A DNA stretch of 64,000 nucleotides from Sulfurifustis variabilis (GTDB lineage Bacteria; Pseudomonadota; Gammaproteobacteria; Acidiferrobacterales; Sulfurifustaceae): contig NZ_AP014936.1 of the NCBI RefSeq assembly GCF_002355415.1, positions 3,757,501 to 3,821,500 of the forward strand, written 5' to 3'. The notes below the pieces were generated by a model, which searched no databases, was not told the DNA's origin, and was given only the letters and a program-made list of their open reading frames with translations. Below, one piece after another: positions 9,079-18,190 of this stretch (position 1 is its first letter; every line of letters starts with the position of its first letter). A program made the translations under genes and the position numbers.

Positions 9079-9606
9079 TTAGCTCCTCGGCCGCGGAGCC
9101 GCCGTTTCCGGACTCTTCTCGCGAGCAGCCGGCGCGACGCCCGCACCGTGCACGTACACCATCTCGCCGCCAAGCCAGCCGGAAACACCGAGCAGGACGA
9201 CGGCGACCACGGAGATCACGATCGGCGCGATCGCGCCCGGGTCGCCCGAGACGCGCCACCCCAGGTTGAACGCGAACAGAACCGTGACGGAGAGATTGAG
9301 GATCATGTGCATCGTGCCGATACGGCGGATCGTCCGGTCCCGCATCGAGTAGAGGTCGATGGCGCCGAAGACCGCGGCGGCGATCGCGCCGATGATCCCG
9401 CCCGCGATGGCGTAGAACGCGGTGATGCTCCACGCCGCACCGCCGCCGGCGAGGTACACGGCGTCCGCGACGAGCGAGAACACCCACAGGCCGATGGGGA
9501 AGACCACGAGCATCGGGTGGATGGGATGACCCGCGACGCTCGCGCGGCTCGCCCGCTCGCTCTCGGGCGGCCCGGTGAGCCTGTCGACCCGCGCACGAAT
9601 GTCCAT
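9079..9606 (-). CDS. DUF2231 membrane protein
   Basis: 175 aa. The ATG at 9606 has a near-perfect ribosome site (AAGGAGG). HPIHPMLVVFPIGLWVFSLV is the DUF2231 hallmark; four hydrophobic helices follow, and the C-terminus is a charged Ala/Pro tail. Some relatives are predicted to bind haem through helix histidines, but this is not established. The gene sits convergent to eboF and divergent from eboC, so it separates eboABEF from eboCD. Confidence 0.83.
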   Translation of the reverse strand: MDIRARVDRLTGPPESERASRASVAGHPIHPMLVVFPIGLWVFSLVADAVYLAGGGAAWSITAFYAIAGGIIGAIAAAVFGAIDLYSMRDRTIRRIGTMHMILNLSVTVLFAFNLGWRVSGDPGAIAPIVISVVAVVLLGVSGWLGGEMVYVHGAGVAPAAREKSPETAAPRPRS

Positions 9607-9846
9607 GACGACCTCCTTGTCTGCCGATGATTGTTGGACTGGCTCGGCGGCGCCGAAATCCGCTCCGGCTCGCCCGGCAAGGCCTGCATGGCCGTACGCC
9701 TTTCGGTTACGACCGCCCGCACGCGTGCTGATCCCGGTTCGACGGCTCGGTCGGCGATGAAAGGGTTTCCGGCTTTGAGTATCCTCGTGCGGATGCCCAT
9801 CGCAACGGGTTGCGACACGGCGGCGGCACACGGGACGGGACGCTAG

Positions 9847-10743
9847 ATGCGCTTCGATCGCAGGCGCATGACGCCGCCCGAGCGTGCGCATGCCTTCCTT
9901 CAGCTCATGCGACCGCCCAACCTCGTGACGGCGGCTGCCGACGTGCTCGCGGGCGCGGCGGTCGCCGGCGCTCTGCTCGACCCCCGACTTCTCGCCCTCG
10001 TGCTCGCGAGCGTGCTGCTCTACGCCGGGGGCGTGGTCATGAACGACGTGTTCGACGCCCCGCTCGACGCCCGCGAGCGTCCGGAGCGCCCGATCCCGTC
10101 GGGCCGGGTGACGCGCGCGGAGGGGTTGTCGTTCGGCAGCCTGCTCCTGCTGAGCGGCGCCCTGCTTGGCGCATCGGTGAATTCGACGAGCGGCGCCCTG
10201 GCCGCCGCCATCGGCATCACCGCGCTGGCGTACGACGGCTATGCGAAGGCGAGCCCCGTCCTCGGCCCGGTCGCGATGGGCCTGTGCCGGGCCTTCAACC
10301 TGCTGCTCGGCATGGCCCTCGTGCCGGCCGCGCTCGTCGACGGGTGGCCGGTCGCGCTTCTTGCTCTGCTGCACGTCTCGGCGCTCACGGCACTGAGTCG
10401 CGGGGAAGTCCACGGCGGAAGACGGGTCTTCGGCTGGCTCGCCGTCGCGAGCATCATCGCGGTGGCGGGCGCGCTCGTTGCGTTGAGCGTCCTGCGGGAG
10501 GCCTGGCTCGCGATCGCATTCGCGCTGTTCTACGCGGCCTCGGCGGGGCCGCCCTACGTGCGCACCCTGAGACGCGGCGGCGAGGCGCGCACGGTGCAAG
10601 ACGCGGTCAAGGCAGGGGTGCTCGCCCTGATCGTGCTCGACGCCGGTCTGGTCGCCGTTTACGCGAACGCCGTCTACGGCACTCTGGCGCTTCTCCTGCT
10701 TCCCGCCTCGCTCGCCCTCGCGCGGCGATTCGCGGTAACGTGA
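9847..10743 (+). CDS. eboC: UbiA-family prenyltransferase-like protein EboC
   Basis: 298 aa with about eight membrane helices. The first Asp motif MNDVFDAPLDARERPERPIPSGRVT corresponds to the UbiA NDxxDxxxD site. The second is weaker (SRGEVHGGRR), as expected for the EboC branch. UbiA proteins join a prenyl diphosphate to an acceptor at the membrane; the acceptor here is unknown. The 240-base region between it and the DUF2231 gene must hold its promoter. eboD follows after 4 bases. Confidence 0.88.
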   Translation: MRFDRRRMTPPERAHAFLQLMRPPNLVTAAADVLAGAAVAGALLDPRLLALVLASVLLYAGGVVMNDVFDAPLDARERPERPIPSGRVTRAEGLSFGSLLLLSGALLGASVNSTSGALAAAIGITALAYDGYAKASPVLGPVAMGLCRAFNLLLGMALVPAALVDGWPVALLALLHVSALTALSRGEVHGGRRVFGWLAVASIIAVAGALVALSVLREAWLAIAFALFYAASAGPPYVRTLRRGGEARTVQDAVKAGVLALIVLDAGLVAVYANAVYGTLALLLLPASLALARRFAVT

Positions 10744-10747
10744 GCCC

Positions 10748-11932
10748 ATGGACACCCTCGAACAGCAGTTCGACGTCCGTTACCGCTACCGCGTGCATCT
10801 CACCGAGGACGCGCTCGCGCCGGAAAACGATCTCCTCGCGCGTACCCTCGCGGCCGACCGCGCCGCGCGCCCGCGCGTGCTCGTCGCCGTCGACCGGGGC
10901 GTGCTCGCGGCGCAGGCCGACCTCGCGGCGCGCGTCGAGAGCTACGCCCGGACGCATGCCCTCGACCTCGTGGACGCGCCGCTCGTGCTCCCCGGCGGCG
11001 AGACGGGCAAGAACGAGCCGCGACACCTCGAGCGCGTGCTCGCGGCGATCGAGCGCGGCGGGATCTGCCGTCACTCCTACGTCGTCGGCATCGGCGGCGG
11101 CGCGCTCCTCGACCTCGTCGGCTTCGCCGCGGCGCAAGCCCACCGCGGCGTGCGCATGGTGCGTCTGCCCACGACCGTGCTCGCCCAGTGCGACGCCGCG
11201 GTGGGCGTGAAGACGGGGATCAATGCCTTCGGCAAGAAGAACTTCCTCGGGAGCTTCGCGCCGCCGTGGGCCGTCATCAACGACCTTCGCTTCCTCGACA
11301 GCCTGTCGGTCCGCGACTGGCGTGCGGGCATCGCCGAGGCCGTGAAGGTCGCGCTCGTCAAGGATGCCGCGTTTTTCGAGCGCCTCGAGCGCGACGCCGA
11401 ACGGCTGCTGCATCGTGACCGGGGTGCGATGCGCGCGTTGATCGCGCATGCGGCACGGCTGCACCTTGAGCACATCGCGCGCGGCGGCGATCCGTTCGAG
11501 ACAGGATCGGCCCGCCCGCTCGACTTCGGTCACTGGGCCGCGCACAAGCTCGAGCAGCTCTCGGACTACCGCCTGCGCCACGGCGAGGCCGTCGCGATCG
11601 GCATCGCGCTCGACGCGACCTACTCGCGCCTCGCCGGGTGGCTCGCGGACGACGCGCACGAACGGATCCTCGCGCTGCTGGAGCGGTTCGGATTCGAGCT
11701 CGACGTGCCGGAGCTCGGCGAGGGCGGTCTGCTGGCGGGGCTCGACGAGTTCCGCGAGCACCTGGGAGGCGAGCTGACGATAACGCTCCTCGGGGCCATC
11801 GGGCGGGGTTTCGAAGTGCATGCCATGGACGAGGAGCGCGTGCGCGCGAGCATCGACCGCGTGCGTGCGCGGCCGGGGAGCGGTTCCGGTCAGCCGGCGG
11901 CGAGGCCTTGCGCCAGCGGAGCGGAACGATAG
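10748..11932 (+). CDS. eboD: EboD, 3-dehydroquinate synthase-like sugar phosphate cyclase
   Basis: 394 aa. NAD-binding GGE..K and GIGGGALLDLVGFAA (family GGG signature), then LPTTVLAQCDAAVGVKTGIN, AEAVKVALVKDAAFF and the metal-site histidines in LDFGHWAAHKLEQ and RHGEAVAIGI are all present. The protein is therefore likely an active cyclase. In the ebo context it probably acts on a sugar phosphate other than the shikimate substrate. The C-terminal tail (about residues 375-394) runs 43 bases into the end of the convergent histidine kinase gene and may be a read-on extension. Confidence 0.88.
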   Translation: MDTLEQQFDVRYRYRVHLTEDALAPENDLLARTLAADRAARPRVLVAVDRGVLAAQADLAARVESYARTHALDLVDAPLVLPGGETGKNEPRHLERVLAAIERGGICRHSYVVGIGGGALLDLVGFAAAQAHRGVRMVRLPTTVLAQCDAAVGVKTGINAFGKKNFLGSFAPPWAVINDLRFLDSLSVRDWRAGIAEAVKVALVKDAAFFERLERDAERLLHRDRGAMRALIAHAARLHLEHIARGGDPFETGSARPLDFGHWAAHKLEQLSDYRLRHGEAVAIGIALDATYSRLAGWLADDAHERILALLERFGFELDVPELGEGGLLAGLDEFREHLGGELTITLLGAIGRGFEVHAMDEERVRASIDRVRARPGSGSGQPAARPCASGAER

Positions 11933-14310
11933 GCGCGCGGATCGGCGAGCAGGCGCTTGAGCGTGACCGAGTCGACCGGCTTGGTCAGGTGCATGTCGAA
12001 ACCCGCGGCCGCGCTGCGCTGACGGGCGTCCTCGCTGCCATAGCCGGTCGCGGCGACGATGACCGTGTCGCGGAGCGCCTTTTCCTCGCGCATGGCCTGG
12101 GCGACGGCATAGCCGTCCATTCCCGGGAGACCGATGTCCAGGATGATCAGGTCCGGCGCGTAATCGCGAGCGAGCTCGAGCGCCGCATGCCCGTCGTGCA
12201 CCGTGCGCACGCGGTGGCCCCAGAGCCGCGCGAGCACCGCCAGGCTCTCCGCCGTCTCGCGGTGGTCCTCGACGATCAGCACGCGGTCCGCCGGCTCGCC
12301 CGCCGGCGCGGCGCGGCTCTCCGGAGGCGCCTCCGCGCGCGCGGGCGCCTCGGCGGCAGGCAACCGGATCGTGAACTCCGTCCCCCTGCCCGCGCCCTCG
12401 CTGTAGGCCGCGACGCTCCCCCCGTGGAGATCGACGAGGCGCTTCACCAGCGTCAGGCCGATGCCGAGGCCGCCTGCCTTGCGGTCGAGCGAGCGATCGG
12501 CCTGCATGAAAAGGTCGAAGACGTGCGGGAGGATGTGCGGCGGGATCCCCTGGCCGCTGTCGCGAACGCGGACCGCGACCGTCTCGGCATCGCGCTCGAC
12601 GACGAGCGCCACGTGCCCGCCGTCCGGCGTGAACTTGGCGGCGTTGTTGAGCAGGTTGGAGATCGCCTGCGCGAGGCGCACCGCGTCCGCCTCCAGCCAG
12701 ACGGTGTGCGGCGGGAGCGACACGGTCGCGTGGTGCCGCCTGGCCTCGAGGAGCGGGCGGCTGATCTCGAAGGCGCGCTCGACGACGTCGGCGACGGCGA
12801 CGCGCTCGCGCCGCAGGCTGATCATCCCGCGGGTGATGCGCGAGATGTCGAGCAGGTCGTCTACCACGCGCGTCATCTGGTCGACCTGCCGGTCGAGCAG
12901 GTCGGTCACCCAGCGGAGTCCGGGCTGATCGGGACCCGAGGACAGCCGCAGCACCGACACGGCGTTGCGCATGGGCGCGAGCGGGTTGCGCAGCTCGTGG
13001 GCGAGCATGGCGAGGAACTCGTCCTTCCGGTGGTCGGCATCGAGCAGCGCCTGCTCGGCGGCGCGCCGCTCGGTCACGTCAAGCAGGATGCCGTCGATGC
13101 GCACTCGCCGGCCGGAGTCGTCGAACTGCGCCCGCGCGCGGTCTTCCAGCCAGATGAGCGCGCCGTCGTCGGTACGGCGATAGCGGTACTGCACGACGTA
13201 CTCGGGGCGGTCGGGCGTCGTGCCCTCGACGGCGTCGACCACCGCGGCCCGGTCGTCGGCGTGCACGGTCTGCAGAAACCAGGCGAGGCCCCGACTGCAC
13301 GGACCCGGCGGCAGCCCCAGCACTTCGGCGGCGTTCTCGGAGCGCGTGATCTCGCCGCTGTTCACGTCCCAGTCCCAGGCGACCATGCGCCCGGCGGCGA
13401 GCGCGAGCTCGAGGCGCTGCTCGTGGAGGCGCATCGCGCGCTCCATGCGCTTGCGCTCCGTGATGTCGAGGCAATACCCGATCGCGCCGCGGACCCGCTG
13501 CTCCTCGTCGAACAGCGGCGCGACGCTCGTCAGCAGCGTGCGCGTATCGCCGTCGGCGCGCACGACGTCGAGCTCCGCGCCCTGCACCGCGGCCCCGTGC
13601 GCGATGGCGTAGCGCATGGGGATCTCCTCGGGAGGGATGTCCTGGCCGTCGCGCAGGATCCGGTAGCCCGCCGCGTTTCCGGACAGCGCCCCGCAGACGG
13701 CGTCCGCGCCCTGGCGGGCGCCCAGCACGGCCGTCAGCGCGGAGTTGGCGCGCACCCGCCGGCACTCGGGATCGTCGGCGATCGCAATGCCGACGGGGCT
13801 CAGCTCGATGATGGTCTGCAGCTCCTCGAGGCGGTGTCGCAGCTCATGGTTGAGCCGCGCGATCTTCGCCTCGGCCGCGCGGCGCTCGAGCATCTCGCGC
13901 TCGAGCCGGCGCTGGCGTTCGAGCGCATCCGCCGATACCCGTTCGGCCTCTCGACGCGCTTTCCGCTGCGACGCCGAGAGGAGCGCCCCGATGATCGCCA
14001 CGACAACGTAGAGTGCGAGACCGAAGAGAATGGACGAGTCTTCGGCCAACGCCAGGGAGCCGCGCGGCGGGACGAAGAAGAACTTGGCGGCGAGCGTGCC
14101 GGCCACCACGGTCAGCAGCGCGGGGCCAAGCCCGCCGTACCAGGCAACCACGAGCGTGGCGGCAAAGTAGGTCGCGAAGACGAAGCGGTCGTCGCCGAGC
14201 CAGGGATCGAACAGCAGACGCAGCCCGGTCGCCGCGAGCACCCCGACGACGGCGCTCGCGTAACGCAGGATGGCGGGCCTCTCCCTGGCCATGCTCTTGT
14301 TCGAAGACAA
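11890..14310 (-). CDS. Hybrid sensor histidine kinase with DUF4118, two PAS domains and a receiver
   Basis: 806 aa. An N-terminal DUF4118-type four-helix membrane region (about 15-110) is followed by a coiled coil (110-160), PAS domains (about 165-280 and 290-410), a HisKA domain with phospho-acceptor His in FLAMLAHELRNPLAPM, a HATPase (NLLNNAAKFT, DSGQGI, GGLGIGLTLVK) and a C-terminal receiver with the phospho-Asp in LIILDIGLPGMDG. No partner regulator is adjacent, so its output is unknown. A TTG start at 14310 has AAGGGGGG upstream; the ATG at 14292 is the alternative. Confidence 0.9.
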   Translation of the reverse strand: MSSNKSMARERPAILRYASAVVGVLAATGLRLLFDPWLGDDRFVFATYFAATLVVAWYGGLGPALLTVVAGTLAAKFFFVPPRGSLALAEDSSILFGLALYVVVAIIGALLSASQRKARREAERVSADALERQRRLEREMLERRAAEAKIARLNHELRHRLEELQTIIELSPVGIAIADDPECRRVRANSALTAVLGARQGADAVCGALSGNAAGYRILRDGQDIPPEEIPMRYAIAHGAAVQGAELDVVRADGDTRTLLTSVAPLFDEEQRVRGAIGYCLDITERKRMERAMRLHEQRLELALAAGRMVAWDWDVNSGEITRSENAAEVLGLPPGPCSRGLAWFLQTVHADDRAAVVDAVEGTTPDRPEYVVQYRYRRTDDGALIWLEDRARAQFDDSGRRVRIDGILLDVTERRAAEQALLDADHRKDEFLAMLAHELRNPLAPMRNAVSVLRLSSGPDQPGLRWVTDLLDRQVDQMTRVVDDLLDISRITRGMISLRRERVAVADVVERAFEISRPLLEARRHHATVSLPPHTVWLEADAVRLAQAISNLLNNAAKFTPDGGHVALVVERDAETVAVRVRDSGQGIPPHILPHVFDLFMQADRSLDRKAGGLGIGLTLVKRLVDLHGGSVAAYSEGAGRGTEFTIRLPAAEAPARAEAPPESRAAPAGEPADRVLIVEDHRETAESLAVLARLWGHRVRTVHDGHAALELARDYAPDLIILDIGLPGMDGYAVAQAMREEKALRDTVIVAATGYGSEDARQRSAAAGFDMHLTKPVDSVTLKRLLADPRAYRSAPLAQGLAAG

Positions 14311-14493
14311 AGGCCCCCCTTACGTCGAGAGGCCATTCTAGCCAGCGAACGGGAGCGCACAAGAGCGCGTCGAGAGCCACGACATGAGCAGGGAAATGAA
14401 ACGCATTGATGGCACGCTCCTTGTAATACGAGACGCGTTCCGGTTCCGCGATGCGAAACGCGTCGTTCGAACGGCGTGGGGAGGAAGCATGGA

Positions 14494-15666
14494 ATGAGTA
14501 CGGGACTCGATTGTGATCTGCTCGTGGTCGGCGCCGGAATACACGGGGCGGGCGTCGCGCAGGCGGCCGCCGCCGCCGGGCACGACGTGCGCGTGCTCGA
14601 GCAGACGGGGATCGCCGCCGGAACGTCGAGCCGCTCCAGCAGACTGATCCACGGCGGGCTGCGCTATCTCGAGAGCGCGCAGCTGCGGCTCGTTTACGAA
14701 TCCTTGCGCGAACGCGCGATCCTGCTGCGCATCGCGCCCGATCTCGTCCGCCTGGTCCCGTTCCACATCCCGGTATACCGCGGGATGCGGCGCTCCGCCG
14801 CCCGCGTGCGTGCGGGCCTCTCGCTCTACGCCCTTCTCGGCGGATGGCGCGGGGGCTCGCGTTTCCATTCCCTGCCGCGCTCCACCTGGGACGGGCTCGA
14901 CGGCCTGGATACGCGAGGGCTCGACGCGGTGTTCCGCTACGTCGACGCCCGGACGGACGACGCGGCGCTCACGCGGGCCGTCATGCGCTCGGCGCAGAGC
15001 CTCGGCGCCGAGCTCCTGTGCCCGGCGCGCTTCGTCGCCGCGCGCGCGACGGGCGACGGGATCGAAATCGACTGCACCGAGAACGGGCGCGAGCGCACGC
15101 TGCGCGCCCGTGCCCTCGTCAATGCCGCCGGCCCCTGGGTCAACCGCGTGCTGGCGCGGATCGAACCGCCGCTGTCCGCTTCGCGCATCGAGCTCGTGCA
15201 GGGCACCCACCTGCTCGTTCCCGGCCGGCTCGCATGCGGCATCTACTATCTCGAGTCGCCGCGCGACGCGCGCGCGGTTTTCGCCATGCCCGACGACCAG
15301 GGAGTGCTCGTGGGCACCACCGAAGTGCCGTACGAGGGCGACCCCGGGCGGGTCGCGCCGCTGCCCGCGGAGATCGCCTACCTGAGGGAAACGCTGGCGC
15401 GGTACTTCCCGCGACTCGACGGCGAACCGATGGAGGCGTACGCGGGGCTGCGCGTGCTGCCGGCCATGCCGACCGCCGCGTTCCACCGTCCGCGCGAGAC
15501 CGTGCTCCATGCCGACGACCCGGCGCGCCCGCGGATCGTCAGCATCTACGGCGGCAAGCTCACCACGTACCGCGCGGTGGCGGAGCGGGTCATGGCGCGG
15601 CTGCAGCCTTCGCTTCCCGCCGCAATCCGGCGCGCCGACACCGCGCGGCTCCCGCTCGCCCCCTGA
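14494..15666 (+). CDS. FAD-dependent glycerol-3-phosphate dehydrogenase-like oxidoreductase
   Basis: 390 aa. The N-terminus has the FAD dinucleotide fold (VVGAGIHGAGVAQAAAAAG) and the GlpD signature GTSSRSSRLIHGGLRYLE; YGGKLTTYR near the end is also typical. It stops there, about 110 residues short of E. coli GlpD, so it lacks the C-terminal helical DAO_C domain. It is a short single-domain form, not an obvious truncation, since the frame ends cleanly. The likely reaction is glycerol-3-phosphate to DHAP at the inner membrane. The ATG at 14494 is preceded by GAGGAAGC. Confidence 0.85.
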   Translation: MSTGLDCDLLVVGAGIHGAGVAQAAAAAGHDVRVLEQTGIAAGTSSRSSRLIHGGLRYLESAQLRLVYESLRERAILLRIAPDLVRLVPFHIPVYRGMRRSAARVRAGLSLYALLGGWRGGSRFHSLPRSTWDGLDGLDTRGLDAVFRYVDARTDDAALTRAVMRSAQSLGAELLCPARFVAARATGDGIEIDCTENGRERTLRARALVNAAGPWVNRVLARIEPPLSASRIELVQGTHLLVPGRLACGIYYLESPRDARAVFAMPDDQGVLVGTTEVPYEGDPGRVAPLPAEIAYLRETLARYFPRLDGEPMEAYAGLRVLPAMPTAAFHRPRETVLHADDPARPRIVSIYGGKLTTYRAVAERVMARLQPSLPAAIRRADTARLPLAP

Positions 15667-15792
15667 TGCGAGCCCCGGAAATAGCGCCTCCCGGCCGCTG
15701 AACACCGGGACCGGCGGACCGGCTTGCCAGTACTCGCGGCTTTTCTCACAATGGTCGGCCCGAAACGACAGGATGGGGCGGAGGGAACAACA

Positions 15793-16143
15793 ATGAACAT
15801 CTTCGTATCGAACCTCGACCGCACGATCACCTCCGGTGATCTGCGCCGGACATTCTCCGGCTACGGCACGGTCATCAACGCGATCGTGATGCACGACACC
15901 GCGACCGGGAAGCCGCTCGGGCACGCGCACGTTTACCTGGTTCCGGAGAACGCGGCGCGCGAGGCGATCGCCGAGCTGCAGTTCGCGCCGCTTCGCGGGC
16001 GCCCGATCAAGGTACGCGAGTGCGTGTACCGCGCACGCAGCGACCGCCGGATGCGTCAGTCCGAGGGCATCAAGGTCGAGCGCCGCCGCGCGTCCGACCG
16101 GCGCCGGCAGGGCCTCTCGGATCTTCCCGGCGCGGCTCTCTGA
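15793..16143 (+). CDS. RRM RNA-binding protein
   Basis: 116 aa. One RNA-recognition motif covers residues 1-80. RNP2 is IFVSNL at the N-terminus; RNP1 is changed to LGHAHVYL in place of the usual KGFGFVxF, so aromatic stacking residues are partly lost. A basic tail (RARSDRRMRQ...RRRASDRRRQG) probably adds non-specific RNA affinity. Small RRM proteins of this kind occur singly in many proteobacteria and are often stress-linked. A ribosome site GGAGGG lies 9-14 bases upstream. Confidence 0.85.
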   Translation: MNIFVSNLDRTITSGDLRRTFSGYGTVINAIVMHDTATGKPLGHAHVYLVPENAAREAIAELQFAPLRGRPIKVRECVYRARSDRRMRQSEGIKVERRRASDRRRQGLSDLPGAAL

Positions 16144-16170
16144 TCGCGCGCGACTCGCGGGGGCGTCGCG

Positions 16171-17334
16171 TCAGCCGATCGCGCGCTCGACGGTCCAGTA
16201 AAGGCCGACCGCCGCGATGAGCGCCGAGGCGGGAATCACCACGCGCGCCCGATACCCGGCCCGGTCCCGCCTCCAGAAGACCGCGAGCGCGCAGGCGAGC
16301 GCGATCACCGCGAGCTGACCGAGCTCGACGCCGACGTTGAAGGCGACGAGCCCCGTGACGAATTCCGAGCGCGGCAGCCCCACCTCGTGCAGCACGCCGG
16401 CGAAACCCATCCCGTGCAGCAATCCGAAACCGAACACCACGACCGGCCGCCAGGCATGCAGGCGGGTCGTCACGAGGTTCTCGACCGCGACGTAGACGAT
16501 CGACGCGGCGATCAGCGGCTCCACGATCGCAGGCGGCAGCGAGACGACCCCGTAGATGCCGAGCGCGAGCGTGATCGAGTGCGCGACCGTGAACGCGGTC
16601 ACCTGGATCAGTAGCGGCCGCACGCGTGCGCTCAGCAGGAAAAGACCGAGCACGAACAGGATGTGATCGAGTCCCTTGGGCAGGATGTGGGTGAAGCCGA
16701 GGGCCAGGTACTGTCCGGCGAGATCGACCCGGCCCGGGGCGGCGAGCGCGCCGCGGAGCGGTACGGGATCGCTCGCCTGCCCGTCCTTGAGCCAGGTCGC
16801 AAGGACTTCGGCATCGCCCGCACGGCGCACGCGCAGCACGCTCGACCCGAACTCGGGCGCGTAACGCCAGCGAAAGGTCGCGGCCCCCGCGGGCGTCTCG
16901 CCTTCGAGTCGGATGCGGCTGATCCGCGAGATGCCGACGTCTCCGACCGGCGGTACCGATACGGAAGCGACCCGCGGTCGCGCGGGCTCGCCGTCGAACT
17001 CGACGCGCACGCCGCCGAGCAGCGACGGCACGAACCGGATCGCCTCGCGCTCGAGCTCCCCGGGCGCGAGCGCGCGCAGGCGGTTGTACTCGCGCGCCCG
17101 GGGCGATTCGTCGGTATCCCGGTGGACCGGGCTCACTCCCGCGATCAGCGCCTCGAGATTGGCGGCGATGACGATCTCGTAGCGCTGCTCGTCCACCGCC
17201 ACGTCGACGACCGCCGGCCGGATCTCGTGCGGCCACGCGAGCCCGTGCCAGCCGCAGGCAACGGCGACGAGGGCCGCGAGCCAGACGGCCGGCCGGCAAG
17301 TGATATGCTTGCGCGCGCGCATCGCGACACGCAT
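16171..17334 (-). CDS. HupE/UreJ family membrane protein with exported N-terminal domain
   Basis: 387 aa. A signal sequence (about 1-35) is followed by an extracytoplasmic beta-rich domain (about 36-185) and then six or seven helices. The helices begin with the HupE_UreJ_2 hallmark FTHILPKGLDHILFVLGLFLLS. HupE/UreJ proteins are nickel or cobalt permeases; this long form is a related, less characterised group. The start is uncertain: ATGs at 17334 and 17322 are both possible, and a plus-strand promoter-like element overlaps its first codons. It is divergent from a DUF4198 gene 24 bases away. Confidence 0.8.
   Translation of the reverse strand: MRVAMRARKHITCRPAVWLAALVAVACGWHGLAWPHEIRPAVVDVAVDEQRYEIVIAANLEALIAGVSPVHRDTDESPRAREYNRLRALAPGELEREAIRFVPSLLGGVRVEFDGEPARPRVASVSVPPVGDVGISRISRIRLEGETPAGAATFRWRYAPEFGSSVLRVRRAGDAEVLATWLKDGQASDPVPLRGALAAPGRVDLAGQYLALGFTHILPKGLDHILFVLGLFLLSARVRPLLIQVTAFTVAHSITLALGIYGVVSLPPAIVEPLIAASIVYVAVENLVTTRLHAWRPVVVFGFGLLHGMGFAGVLHEVGLPRSEFVTGLVAFNVGVELGQLAVIALACALAVFWRRDRAGYRARVVIPASALIAAVGLYWTVERAIG
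17301..17309 (+). promoter_or_regulatory. Possible extended -10 promoter for the DUF4198 gene
   Basis: TGATATGCT matches an extended -10 element (TGnTATGCT) about 50 bases before the DUF4198 ATG. It lies inside the 5' end of the divergent hupE-like gene, which implies overlapping control regions or a later hupE start. Confidence 0.3.
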
Positions 17335-17358
17335 GAACGGTGATTGTCCGGGAGATCG

Positions 17359-18171
17359 ATGCGGCGGCAGTGTAGCTCAAGAGTTCCCGCGGCGCTGGCG
17401 CTTCTTGTCGCGCTTGCGGCGCCACGTGCGTACGGCCACGACTTCTGGATCGAGCCTGCGCGCTTCCGGCCGGATCCGGGCAGCGCCCTGACGCTCCCCG
17501 TCCACGTCGGCCAGGACTTCAACGGCGAATCGGTCGTCTTCCTTCCCGACCTCTACGAGCGCTACGTCTACGTCGGCCCGGGAGGAGAAAGGCCCGTGGC
17601 GGGGGTGCCGGGGGACGACGCCGGGCGCATACCGGCCGTGGAGCCCGGCCTCACCGTCGTCGGTTACCGCAGCATCCGCGACCGCGTGACCTTCGACACG
17701 CCCGGGGAGTTCGCGGCATATCTCGAGAAGGAGGGCATGGAGCGAATCGCGGCCTCGAAGAAGCGCCAACCCGCCGGTCGTCCCATCTCGGAGATCTACT
17801 CGCGCGCCGCGAAGGCGCTGATCCAGGCGGGGCCCGTCCGCGAAAAACCGGCCGACCGGCGTCTCGGCTTCCGGATGGAGCTGATCGCCGAACGCAATCC
17901 GTACGCCCTTCGGCCGGGCGAGCCGCTCCCGCTCACGCTCGTCTACGAGAACCGCCCGCTCGAGGGCGCGCTCGTCATCGCCTTCGCCAAGGACCGGCCG
18001 CGCGAGAAGCTGCGTGCCCGGACGGACGGGCACGGTCGCGTGCGCCTCGCGCTCGACCGGCCCGGCGTCTGGGTGGTCACATCGGTGCACATGGTGCCCG
18101 CCCCGCCGCGTACGGATGCGGACTGGGAGAGCACCTGGGCATCGCTCACCTTCGAAGTCCCGGCCAGGTAG
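17359..18171 (+). CDS. Exported DUF4198 protein
   Basis: 270 aa. A signal peptide (about 1-28, cleaving after AYG) leaves the mature N-terminus HDFWIEPARF, which is the DUF4198 signature and puts a histidine at the very end, a common metal-binding arrangement. Two beta-sandwich-like segments follow (LTLPVHVGQDFNGESVV and PLPLTLVYENRPLEGA). Family members accompany nickel/cobalt uptake systems and are thought to deliver or sense metals. Pairing with a HupE-like permease supports metal handling here. Confidence 0.82.
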   Translation: MRRQCSSRVPAALALLVALAAPRAYGHDFWIEPARFRPDPGSALTLPVHVGQDFNGESVVFLPDLYERYVYVGPGGERPVAGVPGDDAGRIPAVEPGLTVVGYRSIRDRVTFDTPGEFAAYLEKEGMERIAASKKRQPAGRPISEIYSRAAKALIQAGPVREKPADRRLGFRMELIAERNPYALRPGEPLPLTLVYENRPLEGALVIAFAKDRPREKLRARTDGHGRVRLALDRPGVWVVTSVHMVPAPPRTDADWESTWASLTFEVPAR

Positions 18172-18190
18172 CGAAGGTACCGGGGACGGT

